The notes under the pieces are model-generated. The model was not told the DNA's origin, did no database searches, and saw only the letters and a list, made by a program, of their open reading frames with translations. The translations under genes were made by a program, and so were the position numbers. A stretch of 64,000 nt of DNA from Gammaproteobacteria bacterium (GTDB lineage Bacteria; Pseudomonadota; Gammaproteobacteria; Xanthomonadales; Wenzhouxiangellaceae), in NCBI GenBank assembly GCA_021772985.1, contig JAJFKX010000025.1, forward strand, positions 1-64,000, in the 5' to 3' direction. How positions within the stretch are numbered: position 1 is the stretch's first letter; every line of letters starts with the position of its first letter. Below, piece by piece: positions 43,776 through 52,428 of the stretch.

Positions 43776-44783
43776 ATGTCTGCTACAGAGTCAGGAGCTA
43801 ATAGCTTGAAAATTATTGAACAACTAGATCATCGCATCATCCAGGCGCCTATTGGTTCGGCAACTACCGTCGAACTTGCCGCCGCGGTCTCAAATGCCGG
43901 CGGCATGGGCTCACTGGCAATGTCGTGGACTGAAGCTGGAGCTGCTCATGCACTGGTTTCCAAATTGAAGAGCATGACCGACGGCTTGTTCGCGGTTAAT
44001 TTTGTTCTGTCATTTCAACCCAAAGCGCTTGCAGCTGTGCTGCACGCCGGCGCACCGGTGATCACTTTCTCCTGGGGAATAGATGCGGCTCACATTCACA
44101 ATGCAAAACGTGCAGGCGCCCTGGTCGGTGTCCAGGTTGGTTCCGCCGCTGGCGCACAGCAGGCGATTGACTGCAATGCAGATTTTGTGATTTGCCAGGG
44201 TATGGAAGCTGGTGGCCACGTGCAGTCCACTACTTCTCTGAAACAACTGTTGCCGCAAGTGTTGGCAGTGGCCGAACACACGCCGGTGTTTGCTGCAGGT
44301 GGAATGGCAGATAACCTCGATGTTTGGAGGGCACTGGATAGTGGTGCCGCTGGAGCTATGCTGGGTACCCGATTTGTTGCAGCTCAAGAGAGCAATGCAC
44401 ACCCAGCCTACCAGCAGGCTGTGGTTAATGCGGGTGACCATTCTACCGCCTATACCGGATGTTTTAATGGCGAATGGCCTTGCGCCAGCCACCGGGTATT
44501 GCGCAACCAAACCTTGGAACGCTGGGAGGCAGCTGGATGCCCAATGTCAGGGCATCGACCTGGTGAAGGAGAATTGATTGCAACCACAGCTTCGGGTTGG
44601 GAAATCCCCCGTTACCATATGGCAGCACCGGTGGTTACCACTTCCGGTGATGTTCTCAACCTTGCACTTTACGCCGGCACCGGGTGTACCAAAATCAAAG
44701 CGGTTTTGCCTGCTGAAAAAATTGTTCAGCGACTATCTGAAAAACCCAACCCCACTACAAGTCACAACCCCAAGCCAATTTGA
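43776..44783 (+). CDS. nitronate monooxygenase family protein (NPD/FabK-like)
   Basis: The 335-residue FMN-dependent TIM-barrel enzyme has I-I-Q-A-P-I-G near the N-terminus (about 21), G-G-M-G-S-L-A (about 41-47), I-C-Q-G-M-E-A-G-G-H (about 138-147), A-A-G-G-M-A-D (about 169) and M-L-G-T-R-F-V-A (about 191-198). The Gly-Gly-His motif at about 145-147 is where the catalytic His sits in nitronate monooxygenases. It may oxidise alkyl nitronates or act as a related FMN reductase. Divergent from a LysR regulator and followed 98 bp later by a methyltransferase gene. Confidence 0.88.
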   Translation: MSATESGANSLKIIEQLDHRIIQAPIGSATTVELAAAVSNAGGMGSLAMSWTEAGAAHALVSKLKSMTDGLFAVNFVLSFQPKALAAVLHAGAPVITFSWGIDAAHIHNAKRAGALVGVQVGSAAGAQQAIDCNADFVICQGMEAGGHVQSTTSLKQLLPQVLAVAEHTPVFAAGGMADNLDVWRALDSGAAGAMLGTRFVAAQESNAHPAYQQAVVNAGDHSTAYTGCFNGEWPCASHRVLRNQTLERWEAAGCPMSGHRPGEGELIATTASGWEIPRYHMAAPVVTTSGDVLNLALYAGTGCTKIKAVLPAEKIVQRLSEKPNPTTSHNPKPI

Positions 44784-44881
44784 AAATAGCTGGAAGCGAG
44801 CGCACTACATGATCAGTATTGCTCAACCCTCTAGCTTCACAATTTACGAAAATTAAAAAATATAAAACAGGAGTAAGAGAA

Positions 44882-45943
44882 GTGGATATTGATATGAATA
44901 AAGTCGAGCAGTTTGCTGGACAAGTTGTTGGTGACATCGCTGCAACTTTCTCGGGTGTCATGACCAATATTGGTCACAAGCTCGGTCTGTATAAGGCCAT
45001 GGCTGGTGCTGGTGCAATGTCACCTAAAGCACTGGCTGATAAAACCAATACACATGAGCGATATGTACACGAGTGGCTCAACAACCAAACAGCAGGCGGT
45101 TATGTAATCTTTGATACAGACTCCGGAGAGTACACCTTACCGGACGAGCACGTCCCGGTGTTGGCTGACGATGAAAGCCCGGTATTTCTGGTGCCGGCAC
45201 TGGACGTTGCTTCGTCCTTGTGGTTAGACGAGGACAAAATTACTGACGTGTTTCGTAGTGGCCGTGGCATTGCCTGGTCCGAACATCATCATCGCCTGTT
45301 CTGTGGCAGCGAAGCGTTGTTTCGTCCAGGCTATAAAGCACACTTAACCGCCAGCTGGATTAAATCGCTCGATGGCGTTGAGCAGAAACTGAAGGCCGGA
45401 GCAAAAGTTGCCGATGTCGGTTGCGGTCATGGCGCTTCCACGATTGTGCTGGCGCAGCAATATCCGAACTCAACATTCTACGGTTTCGACAGTCATGACG
45501 AATCTATAGAAATAGCTAATCAGCGGGCGCAGCAAGCTGGCCTGAACGGGAATATTCACTTTAGTGTAGCTACAGCTAAAGATTATGCTGAACAGGACTT
45601 TGACCTGATCTGCTTTATGGATTGCCTGCATGACATGGGTGATCCGGTTGGTGCTGCCGAACATGCAAGGCAACGCTTGTCCGAAGATGGCACGGTAATG
45701 TTGGTTGAACCCGCTGCGGCTGATTCAGTGAACGACAATATAAACCCGGTAAGCCGCCTGTATTACGCTGCCTCAACTGCTGTGTGTACACCCTGTTCAT
45801 TATCACAGGAAGTCGGCCTTGCACTGGGTGCTCAAGCTGGCCAACAGCGCCTGTCCGAAGTTATGCAGACAGCTGGGTTTAATAGTACCCAACGGGTTGC
45901 AGAGACACCGTTTAATATTGTGCTTGAAGCCAAGGCTGCATAA
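44882..45943 (+). CDS. SAM-dependent methyltransferase with N-terminal winged-helix dimerisation domain
   Basis: The 353-residue enzyme has an N-terminal helical/winged region (about 10-90: A-L-A-D-K-T-N-T-H-E-R-Y-V-H-E-W-L) and a C-terminal Rossmann methyltransferase with V-A-D-V-G-C-G-H-G-A (about 175-184), G-F-D-S-H-D-E and D-L-I-C-F-M-D-C-L-H-D. This two-domain design is typical of small-molecule methyltransferases, some acting as 3-component or cofactor methylases. GTG 44882 is chosen because AGGAG at 44869-44873 lies 8 nt upstream; ATG 44894 is the alternative. Substrate unknown. Confidence 0.86.
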   Translation: MDIDMNKVEQFAGQVVGDIAATFSGVMTNIGHKLGLYKAMAGAGAMSPKALADKTNTHERYVHEWLNNQTAGGYVIFDTDSGEYTLPDEHVPVLADDESPVFLVPALDVASSLWLDEDKITDVFRSGRGIAWSEHHHRLFCGSEALFRPGYKAHLTASWIKSLDGVEQKLKAGAKVADVGCGHGASTIVLAQQYPNSTFYGFDSHDESIEIANQRAQQAGLNGNIHFSVATAKDYAEQDFDLICFMDCLHDMGDPVGAAEHARQRLSEDGTVMLVEPAAADSVNDNINPVSRLYYAASTAVCTPCSLSQEVGLALGAQAGQQRLSEVMQTAGFNSTQRVAETPFNIVLEAKAA

Positions 45944-45981
45944 TTGCCGGCTCGTTTTTTCGTATTGAGAAACTGCAACCT

Positions 45982-46044
45982 GGAAGTAACAAATTGAGTC
46001 TCACCAGCTACCCGGAAATCACTCTGGTGTGACTCGTTACTTCC
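45982..46044. terminator. long imperfect inverted repeat between convergent genes
   Basis: GGAAGTAAC (45982-45990) pairs with GTTACTTCC (46036-46044). After a 5-nt bulge, GAGTC-T-CACCAG pairs with CTGGTG-T-GACTC around a 16-nt loop, giving about 20 paired bases. It lies 39 bp after the methyltransferase stop and beyond the end of the minus-strand genes. It may act as a bidirectional terminator, though no clear T-tract adjoins it. Confidence 0.55.
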
Positions 46045-46045
46045 T

Positions 46046-46210
46046 TTACTCAAGCTGCTCCGTCACTTGATCATATGACAATAGCAGAAGTGTTTCGATG
46101 TTACTCAACCGTTCGAAAAATTCAGCCAACTGCTTTTTAAGCTGATTATTGTCGATACCTGTCACACGGACAAAAGCGAAAACACCTATGCTTGCCTCTA
46201 TCAGTTGCAT
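46046..46210 (-). CDS. possible small protein (54 residues)
   Basis: The ORF M-Q-L-I-E-A-S-I-G-V-F-A-F-V and on to Y-D-Q-V-T-E-Q-L-E is amphipathic with leucine-rich heptads (K-K-Q-L-A-E-F-F-E-R-L) and could form a coiled coil. It lies 60 bp downstream of the amidohydrolase gene on the same strand and stops next to the inverted repeat. No clear Shine-Dalgarno and no homologue known to me; it may be a gene relic. Confidence 0.35.
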   Translation of the reverse strand: MQLIEASIGVFAFVRVTGIDNNQLKKQLAEFFERLSNIETLLLLSYDQVTEQLE

Positions 46211-46270
46211 GCCTGTTTGATTGCAAACATCCAGGATAGCGTCTCCGCAGCATGGTAACCTCTGTATTGG

Positions 46271-47611
46271 TCAACGTCCCGCCAGGTCCAAACCATCAAG
46301 ATCGATAATCTCACCATTTTTGATCACCATCGAGATGGCTTTGGCATTATTGATATCTATACTTGGATCTGCGTTCAACAATACCAGGTCAGCCAGTTTA
46401 CCCTGCTGCACTGTGCCCATATCCCGCTCCCGTCCAAGGAACCTCGCACCATGCAGTGTTGCCATCCTGATAATTTCCAGTGGTGGAATACCGGCAGCAG
46501 CCAGTAATTCCATTTCACGATGTACCGCAGGGCCTAGAGTCTGATCCGTCCCGACCACCAAGACTGCACCAGCGGCATGCAATTGCTTCAGGTTTTCCTG
46601 TGCCACTGGTGTCATCAACTTCATCCACCAGGTCCATTGCCGATCCTGGTATTGCTGCCGGGTTTCGGTTTTTAATCGAATAATTTCATCGGCACTTAAC
46701 GATGTCTGATACAACGGTTGGTCAAGGTATTCAGGATGCTCTGCAAGCCGGCTGTAATTCTCGCCAATGGTGAGTGTGGTTACCATCGGTATTTGTTTGG
46801 CCGCCATCAACTGTGCAAATTTCTCCGAGATTGGTCCTACGATTACCGGATGTGACAGATTGTCGATCCCCGCGAAAATTGCCTGTCGCGCACGAATTTC
46901 ACTGGGTGTGTGGACGGTGGTGCGGATGCCATGATCATTGTAATATTCGATGATCTTTTCCATCAGATTCACCGGTAAATGCGGAATCATCGGGCGCATG
47001 CCCCAACCACGCTCCTCTAAAGTCAGCTTCAGGATATCCGGCTTGCGGGCTATATGACGATCCAGCACTGGAATAGCTTCCGGCCAGGAGGAAACCGTTG
47101 AATCACCAAAATAGCTGCCATGACTGCCGGGATAGGTAACGATAGCACCGGTTGCGAAAATACGTGGAGAAACGATTTCACCTGAACGCTCGGCAGCTCG
47201 CATCGTAAATATAAAATCCGGATGATTACCAGAGTCATAAATGCTGGTAACACCCGAATACAAATAGGAATGCAACGCATGAATTCCTTCATTGCGGTTA
47301 ATCCCTGCCTCAGGCTGGCCATCTTCATTCAGCACGCTACCACCCTGAAGGTGTACATGCATATCCATTAATCCGGGTATCAGAAACTTACCCGAAGCAT
47401 CAATGCGATTACCCTGCAGACTGCCACCGACTGCAGCAGGAACCACTGCAGATATTCGCTCGTTGATCACCTGCACCGACATATCTGATTTAGCCGGACT
47501 GCCTGTTCCATCAATCACCGAGACGTGCTCGATAACATAAGTAGCCGCCGCCAGCGATGCAGGCAAAAACAAAATTGTTGCCATACACAAGGTTTTTAGA
47601 CCGGTTTTCAT
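46271..47611 (-). CDS. secreted amidohydrolase (imidazolonepropionase-like)
   Basis: The 446-residue protein has a signal peptide (1-23) and an amidohydrolase TIM barrel: metal motif M-D-M-H-V-H-L (about 81-87), Lys in I-L-K-L-T (about 195), later histidines in T-T-V-H-T-P-S (about 236) and N-L-S-H-P-V (about 255), and catalytic Asp in V-V-G-T-D-Q-T (about 357). A C-terminal M-G-T-V-Q-Q-G-K-L-A-D-L-V-L-L segment closes the composite barrel. Secreted members often cleave dipeptides or other amides; substrate unknown. Confidence 0.9.
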   Translation of the reverse strand: MKTGLKTLCMATILFLPASLAAATYVIEHVSVIDGTGSPAKSDMSVQVINERISAVVPAAVGGSLQGNRIDASGKFLIPGLMDMHVHLQGGSVLNEDGQPEAGINRNEGIHALHSYLYSGVTSIYDSGNHPDFIFTMRAAERSGEIVSPRIFATGAIVTYPGSHGSYFGDSTVSSWPEAIPVLDRHIARKPDILKLTLEERGWGMRPMIPHLPVNLMEKIIEYYNDHGIRTTVHTPSEIRARQAIFAGIDNLSHPVIVGPISEKFAQLMAAKQIPMVTTLTIGENYSRLAEHPEYLDQPLYQTSLSADEIIRLKTETRQQYQDRQWTWWMKLMTPVAQENLKQLHAAGAVLVVGTDQTLGPAVHREMELLAAAGIPPLEIIRMATLHGARFLGRERDMGTVQQGKLADLVLLNADPSIDINNAKAISMVIKNGEIIDLDGLDLAGR

Positions 47612-48015
47612 TGGTGCGTCCTTGGAATTGTTCGAAAATCAGTATATAGGAACCGTTGATTTTATTTGCTCTAAAAGCTGAGGCTGCACTATACCTGCTG
47701 ACATACCCGGTGATTAAAGACATCAATTAAGAATATCTGCTCAGGCTATAGTTTAAGCGATAATTATTACCCCAATGGTGGAGCTTTGCTGCATAAATAT
47801 ATGGCTATACCGACTATGTAAAATAAAACCCAAACACATCTTGGGTTTTGAATATGTGATATAGCCGTGGTGGACTGAAGAACAACAAAAACAGCAGCAA
47901 TAACACCAGCCACAAAAGAAATATTGCCAACAAGAATTCAGTTAAAGGGTATTCCCCATTGTCACTATCCTGGTTCAGGAATATGAATCAATGGGGGTAC
48001 CTGTACAATTGGAAT
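47612..48015. other. 400-bp intergenic region with nested palindromes
   Basis: No confident gene. It contains the nested inverted repeat at 47803-47866 and a second pair CCCCATTG (47954-47961) / CAATGGGG (47989-47996). A minus-strand frame open from 47987 to 47814 encodes a strongly hydrophobic stretch but lacks an ATG/GTG start. Confidence 0.5.
47803..47866. terminator. nested hairpin between two minus-strand genes
   Basis: AAAACCCAA (47825-47833) pairs perfectly with TTGGGTTTT (47841-47849) around a 7-nt loop, with T-rich flanks on both strands. An outer pair GGCTATA (47803-47809) / TATAGCC (47860-47866) encloses it. On the minus strand it lies about 150 bp past the alpha/beta hydrolase stop, so it is probably the operon terminator. 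Confidence 0.65.
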
Positions 48016-48972
48016 TTAATTGACTTTTCTGGCTAAGAAATCACGTATGTAGCCAGCCATCAACTGTCCGTCTTCTTCCAGCGCGAAGTGCCCGGTGTCA
48101 AGTAAATGTACCTCAATATCCTTAAGATCCCGCTGATAAGGATGCGCCCCGTCGGCAGGGAAAATGTAGTCATTCTTACCCCATACGATTAAGGTTGGTG
48201 GTTGATATTCACGGAAATAGGCCTGCCACTGTGGATACAAAGGAACATTGGTACGGTAGTCATAAAACATCGCGAGCTGAATTTCATTATTTTCTGGCCG
48301 GGTCAGATGTTGCAAATCCACCTGCCAGTTGTCCGGGCTGATCTTCTCGGCGTCGCGTACTCCATGGGTATATTGCCATTGCAAACCATCCAGGGAATGA
48401 AAGCCTTCCAGTGCCTTACCATTTTCCAGGGTGTTGGCATTCCAATAGCGCTTGATCGGTTCCCAGAATTCTTTCAGTCCCTCTTCATAAGCATTGCCGT
48501 TTTGCACAATCAAAGCGGTAACCTTATCCGGGTATTTGGCTGCAATTCGATAACCTACAGGTGCACCGTAATCCATCAGGTACAAGCTGTACTTTTCGAC
48601 TTCCAGGGCCGCCAGAAAACCTTCTACAATATTTGCCATGTTGGCAAAAGTGTAATCAAATTCTGACATTGGTGGCTGTGTGCTTCTGCCAAAGCCGGGA
48701 TAGTCTGGTGCCAACAAATGATATTCATCTGACAGATCACGGATTAAATTTCGGAACATATGCGATGAGGTTGGATAACCATGCAGCAATACGATAGTGG
48801 GTGCATTTTTGGGACCTGCTTCACGGTAGAAAATATCCAGCCCCTCTACCTGCACTGTTTTATAGGTGGTCGGTGTAGTGGCTGCTGCTGCATTGGCAAT
48901 ACTGCTGGTACTGATGGCCAGCAACAATGCCAGAGATGTCAGTAATGAGGTTGTTGTGAATAATTTTTTCAT
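48016..48972 (-). CDS. exported alpha/beta hydrolase, epoxide hydrolase/haloalkane dehalogenase-like
   Basis: The 318-residue protein has a signal peptide (about 1-28) and an alpha/beta-hydrolase fold with V-L-L-H-G-Y-P-T-S-S (61-70). The nucleophile elbow is L-M-D-Y-G-A-P with Asp134 rather than Ser, and His near 298 lies in D-T-G-H-F-A-L. An Asp nucleophile implies an alkyl-enzyme intermediate as in epoxide hydrolases or haloalkane dehalogenases. It is the last gene of a three-gene operon with NTF2-like and AhpD-like genes, divergent from a LysR regulator. Confidence 0.87.
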   Translation of the reverse strand: MKKLFTTTSLLTSLALLLAISTSSIANAAAATTPTTYKTVQVEGLDIFYREAGPKNAPTIVLLHGYPTSSHMFRNLIRDLSDEYHLLAPDYPGFGRSTQPPMSEFDYTFANMANIVEGFLAALEVEKYSLYLMDYGAPVGYRIAAKYPDKVTALIVQNGNAYEEGLKEFWEPIKRYWNANTLENGKALEGFHSLDGLQWQYTHGVRDAEKISPDNWQVDLQHLTRPENNEIQLAMFYDYRTNVPLYPQWQAYFREYQPPTLIVWGKNDYIFPADGAHPYQRDLKDIEVHLLDTGHFALEEDGQLMAGYIRDFLARKVN

Positions 48973-49021
48973 TTTAATTCTCCAAGTCAGTTTTCAAATT
49001 AGTTTCTGTGGGTTACCTGAT

Positions 49022-49408
49022 TTAGTGACTAATTTCAGGGTGAAGATGAAAGACTTTGCTGGTGATCTTCCAGCCGACATCAGTTTTCAGCAGTGTGAAT
49101 AAGTCGGTGAAACGATTGCCGGTCCATTTATCCAGCTCTAGCCGGACACTGGCTACAGTGTTATTCAGATCGATACTGGTGATCTGTGCCTGTAATTCTC
49201 GTGCCGCGCCGTTCTGGTCATTCCATTCAAACAACTGCTGAATAGGTCCGGCTAACAGGTCATCACCGATATAGCCAAAGATTGTTGCATCCTTATGAAA
49301 CGCTGGTTTCATCTGCTCGCCACTACCGTTTTTAGCGCCATCCAGATAACCTTGGATCACTTTACTGATCGCGTCATACTCGATGACTTTATTGGTTGCA
49401 TTACTCAT
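49022..49408 (-). CDS. NTF2-like (lumazine-binding/SnoaL-type) protein
   Basis: The 128-residue protein has the NTF2 fold pattern: I-S-K-V-I-Q-G-Y-L-D-G-A-K-N-G-S (about 14-29), F-H-K-D-A-T-I-F-G-Y-I-G-D-D-L and a C-terminal F-T-D-L-F-T-L-L-K-T-D-V-G-W-K-I. It resembles the Lumazine_bd_2 group. No signal peptide. Middle gene of the AhpD/NTF2/hydrolase operon (gaps 28 and 49 bp). Confidence 0.85.
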   Translation of the reverse strand: MSNATNKVIEYDAISKVIQGYLDGAKNGSGEQMKPAFHKDATIFGYIGDDLLAGPIQQLFEWNDQNGAARELQAQITSIDLNNTVASVRLELDKWTGNRFTDLFTLLKTDVGWKITSKVFHLHPEISH

Positions 49409-49436
49409 GAGTTTTACTCCTCTGATGATCCGGGAA

Positions 49437-49979
49437 TTAAGCTGCTGACGGGATCAGCGAGGCATAGCCATTTTTAGCCAGGCTCTCTCCAACGACTTTG
49501 AAATAGTCGGGGCTCCCGGTGACACCAAATGCATCGACCAGCCGGTTCACATAATTGAACAACGAGACCACATTGATGGTGTCTTCAATCATCTGCTCAG
49601 CAATACCCTGAGCTTTCAGTGCATCGATATCTGCAATATTGATTTGCGCCGGTGTCCGGGTCAGTTTTTCAGCGAATACCAGTAATATTTTGAGCTGATT
49701 GCTGATGCCTTTAATATCCGGCCCCATTTCCAGGGTTACTGCTGTGGCCTGGTCAACGCCCATTGCAATCAATGTGGCGCGATGCGCCTGTACACAAAAA
49801 TGACAACCATTGATACGTGATACATGTGCAGCAATGATTTCGCGCTCTGCCTTGGTAAGCTCAGATTCCCCCAGCATTACCTTTTCGGTGAAGTCGAGTA
49901 ATGGTTTATACAATCTGGGTGAATGCAGAAATACATCAGCAACACCTTTGAAATTGCGTGAGTAGCTAAAATTTGCCAT
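49437..49979 (-). CDS. carboxymuconolactone decarboxylase/AhpD-family protein
   Basis: The 180-residue protein contains I-N-G-C-H-F-C-V-Q-A-H-R-A-T (about 53-66): the C-x-x-C-x-x-x-H signature of AhpD-like alkylhydroperoxidases. E-R-E-I-I-A-A-H-V-S precedes it and an all-helical remainder follows. It may reduce peroxides through the Cys pair. First gene of the three-gene operon, 141 bp from the divergent LysR start. Confidence 0.9.
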   Translation of the reverse strand: MANFSYSRNFKGVADVFLHSPRLYKPLLDFTEKVMLGESELTKAEREIIAAHVSRINGCHFCVQAHRATLIAMGVDQATAVTLEMGPDIKGISNQLKILLVFAEKLTRTPAQINIADIDALKAQGIAEQMIEDTINVVSLFNYVNRLVDAFGVTGSPDYFKVVGESLAKNGYASLIPSAA

Positions 49980-50120
49980 TTTGAATCTCCATTATATGAG
50001 TTATTAATACTTGGTCTGGTTACTAGCCATTAATTGGCCTGTGTGCTTATTTAAAGGGATTTATGAAAAATCGACAAACGATATTTTCTTGTGTTAGGCT
50101 TACAAAAAATAAGTCATAAT

Positions 50121-51026
50121 ATGAGCAGACGCGTTTATCCCCTTAATTCGTTACGAGCCTTTGAGGCCTCCGCCCGGCAATTGAGCTTTGTGAAAGCTGC
50201 ACAGGAATTGCATGTAACCCCAGCGGCTGTCAGCCACCAGGTGAAACGGTTAGAAGCATATCTGGGTGTGCAGCTTTTCCGACGCTTACCTCGCGGGCTG
50301 TTACTGGCAGAAACCGGCCAAGTGTTGTTATCCGAGCTGCGGGAGATCTTCCAGCAATTGGATAAAGCCATGGAACGGGTGATGGAAAGTGAATCACGTG
50401 GTGGCTTGACGATTAGCGTGGCACCCATCTTCGCAGTTAAATGGCTGGTCCCCCGGCTACGCAGATTTGATGATTTATACCCGGATATTGATGTACGGAT
50501 GTCATCCAGCCTTGGCTTGATAGATTTTCAACGTGATGGCTTTGATGCTGCGGTGCGCCTGGGTAGCGGACAGTATCCAGGACTGGAGTCAGTCAAGTTA
50601 TTTGACGAGTCGGTAATCCCGATGTGCAGTCCACGTTTATTGGACGGCCCACATGGATTGCATGCGCCTGATGATCTCCACCACCATGTGCTACTGCACA
50701 ATGATTCGATGGCATACGACCCTTTAGCCCCAGACTGGCGTGCCTGGCTGAAAGCCGTCGATGCCACTCGCGTGGATGCTTCGCGAGGGCCCCATTTTGG
50801 CCAGCCCGATCACGCCCTGCAGGCTGCCATCGACGGCGCAGGTGTGGTGCTGGGTTGGCAATATCTGGCTGCAGATGACATTCTGGCCGGGCGCCTGATA
50901 CAACCATTCAGTCTCGCCCTGCCACTTGGTTCATCGTTTTATCTGGTGTATCCGGAAGCGTATACCAGTAGAAAAAAAATCACGGTTTTTCGTGATTGGC
51001 TAATAGAGGAAGTCGGCCAGGATTGA
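50121..51026 (+). CDS. LysR-family transcriptional regulator (GcvA-like)
   Basis: The 301-residue regulator starts S-R-R-V-Y-P-L-N-S-L-R-A-F-E-A-S-A-R, with a recognition helix V-T-P-A-A-V-S-H-Q-V-K-R-L-E, the GcvA-subfamily pattern. The effector domain contains R-L-G-S-G-Q-Y-P-G-L and Q-A-A-I-D-G-A-G-V-V-L-G. ATG 50121 is preferred over the open frame start at 50091. It is divergent from the AhpD/NTF2/hydrolase operon and likely controls it. Confidence 0.92.
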   Translation: MSRRVYPLNSLRAFEASARQLSFVKAAQELHVTPAAVSHQVKRLEAYLGVQLFRRLPRGLLLAETGQVLLSELREIFQQLDKAMERVMESESRGGLTISVAPIFAVKWLVPRLRRFDDLYPDIDVRMSSSLGLIDFQRDGFDAAVRLGSGQYPGLESVKLFDESVIPMCSPRLLDGPHGLHAPDDLHHHVLLHNDSMAYDPLAPDWRAWLKAVDATRVDASRGPHFGQPDHALQAAIDGAGVVLGWQYLAADDILAGRLIQPFSLALPLGSSFYLVYPEAYTSRKKITVFRDWLIEEVGQD

Positions 51027-51219
51027 ATAGTTGAATATTCTTGTGCGTAATTTTAAAGTTACCTGAACACTCACAGATCATTATTTATAGGACAAAGACC
51101 ACAGCAATGATCAAATACATTGTCGTGGTCTTATCAGCCATATTTGATTTTGGAATAGATTCTAAGTTAACCCCTTGTAACAACAACCACCTGGGAAATT
51201 ATACCTGTCAGGTTTTTAA

Positions 51220-51813
51220 TTATTGGACACCCTGAGCTGGAAGGTAGGTGAAAGGGGGGTAATAAGGGTGTTTCAGCCACTCACCATCCTTCTCATATTC
51301 GGTCACCCAACGACAGCTCTGATCACATGTGATCAGCTCGCGCATATGCAATGAATTTCCTTGTGGAAAATCGATAGTAAAATCTCTGATCATCTTGCCT
51401 GCCTCTTCAACTGTACCTATTCCATCGAAGATATTGCCATCGGTAGTAACACCCCAAAACTCAATTTGCTCGGATACATAGTTCCAGCCAAATGTTTTGT
51501 GGGCCAGTTCAACTGGTTTGCCGTTAACGATCTTGAAATCCCGCCAGATCATGTACTTTTTATCTGGCCCCCATTCAACCAGCAACTCAAAACCATCGAT
51601 ACCTGCTTGCTTCATTCCAGCAACTGCCTCCTGACCAAAACCACTGATGTCCATTGACCAATGCCCAACATGAAAATCAAGGCTTTGTAGTTGATTCGCC
51701 TTAGCTGTAACTGCTGCTTCACTTGCAGTCACATCTTGGGTATGGATAAGGGCTGGTGTTATCGCCAGGCACACTATTGCACCAGCAATCTGGATTCGTT
51801 TGAGTATTTTCAT
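51220..51813 (-). CDS. exported protein of unknown function (DUF1579-like)
   Basis: The 197-residue protein has a signal peptide (about 1-30). The mature part is mostly beta strands: F-H-V-G-H-W-S-M-D-I-S-G-F-G (about 47-60), G-F-E-L-L-V-E-W-G-P, K-T-F-G-W-N-Y-V-S-E-Q-I-E-F-W-G. The pattern resembles DUF1579/lipocalin-like proteins. Neighbours give no functional clue; it may be transcribed alone. Confidence 0.7.
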   Translation of the reverse strand: MKILKRIQIAGAIVCLAITPALIHTQDVTASEAAVTAKANQLQSLDFHVGHWSMDISGFGQEAVAGMKQAGIDGFELLVEWGPDKKYMIWRDFKIVNGKPVELAHKTFGWNYVSEQIEFWGVTTDGNIFDGIGTVEEAGKMIRDFTIDFPQGNSLHMRELITCDQSCRWVTEYEKDGEWLKHPYYPPFTYLPAQGVQ

Positions 51814-51879
51814 TTGTCAAAATTTCCTTTTAATCAGGTTAATACGAAGCTATTGAGATTTCTTCATGAACAATCCAGG

Positions 51880-52050
51880 TCAGTCATCCAGATTTACAGT
51901 GAGTACTCGAACGTACTCTCCTGCAAGCCACTCAACGGCGCTGAGATCAAAGAGGCTGTCACCGAACCAATCGTGAAGCAGAACCAAGCTGGCGCATGTG
52001 CCTTTTCCCCCAACAACGTAGACGGTAAGCTTTTCAAATTGAATGGCCAT
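51880..52050 (-). pseudogene. N-terminal remnant of a dienelactone hydrolase-like gene
   Basis: ATG 52050 opens a 56-codon frame reading A-S-L-V-L-L-H-D-W-F-G and A-V-E-W-L-A-G then V-R-V-L-T-V-N-L-D-D. This matches the first strand/oxyanion region of dienelactone hydrolases. It stops at 51880-51882, before any nucleophile Cys or Ser. The rest of the roughly 200-residue enzyme is missing, so it is a truncated relic. Confidence 0.6.
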
Positions 52051-52428
52051 CAACAAATGCTTTTCGACCGATTGACTAAACCCAGAGCAAGACCAAAACA
52101 AAGGTATTAAGAGGATTTGTTCAGCTGTTAAGCTTGGCAATAAATGACCACTTTTGATGTCTCGGTTGAATATTTGGCTAGCTTGTTGGGCATCGTTGTT
52201 GCACTGGTGCATAAAATTTATTTGTAATTTCTGATACGAATCATTTCTAACAAAGCAAAAAGCCGTGGACAATGAGCAGCAGATGATTAAAAACTGAGCA
52301 CTGCCTGAGCATACCCAAGTGTCTGCTATTAATGCTTTTCCCAGGCACGTAATGAGCACTGATGAGATGGGCGACTATTCTGGGCGCACAAAGAAATCGA
52401 ACTGCCAACAACAAAGTCCGAATCGAAG
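52051..52428. other. intergenic region upstream of the CadC-TPR regulator
   Basis: No other gene is supported. The minus-strand frame continues open to 52359 but lacks coding character. The plus-strand promoter of the regulator should be here; I cannot assign it. Confidence 0.4.

Noticed and set aside
52051-52359. Minus-strand extension of the dienelactone hydrolase fragment
   Set aside because: The extra open frame is Cys/Ser/Gln-rich and does not resemble a hydrolase N-terminus, so the start was placed at 52050.
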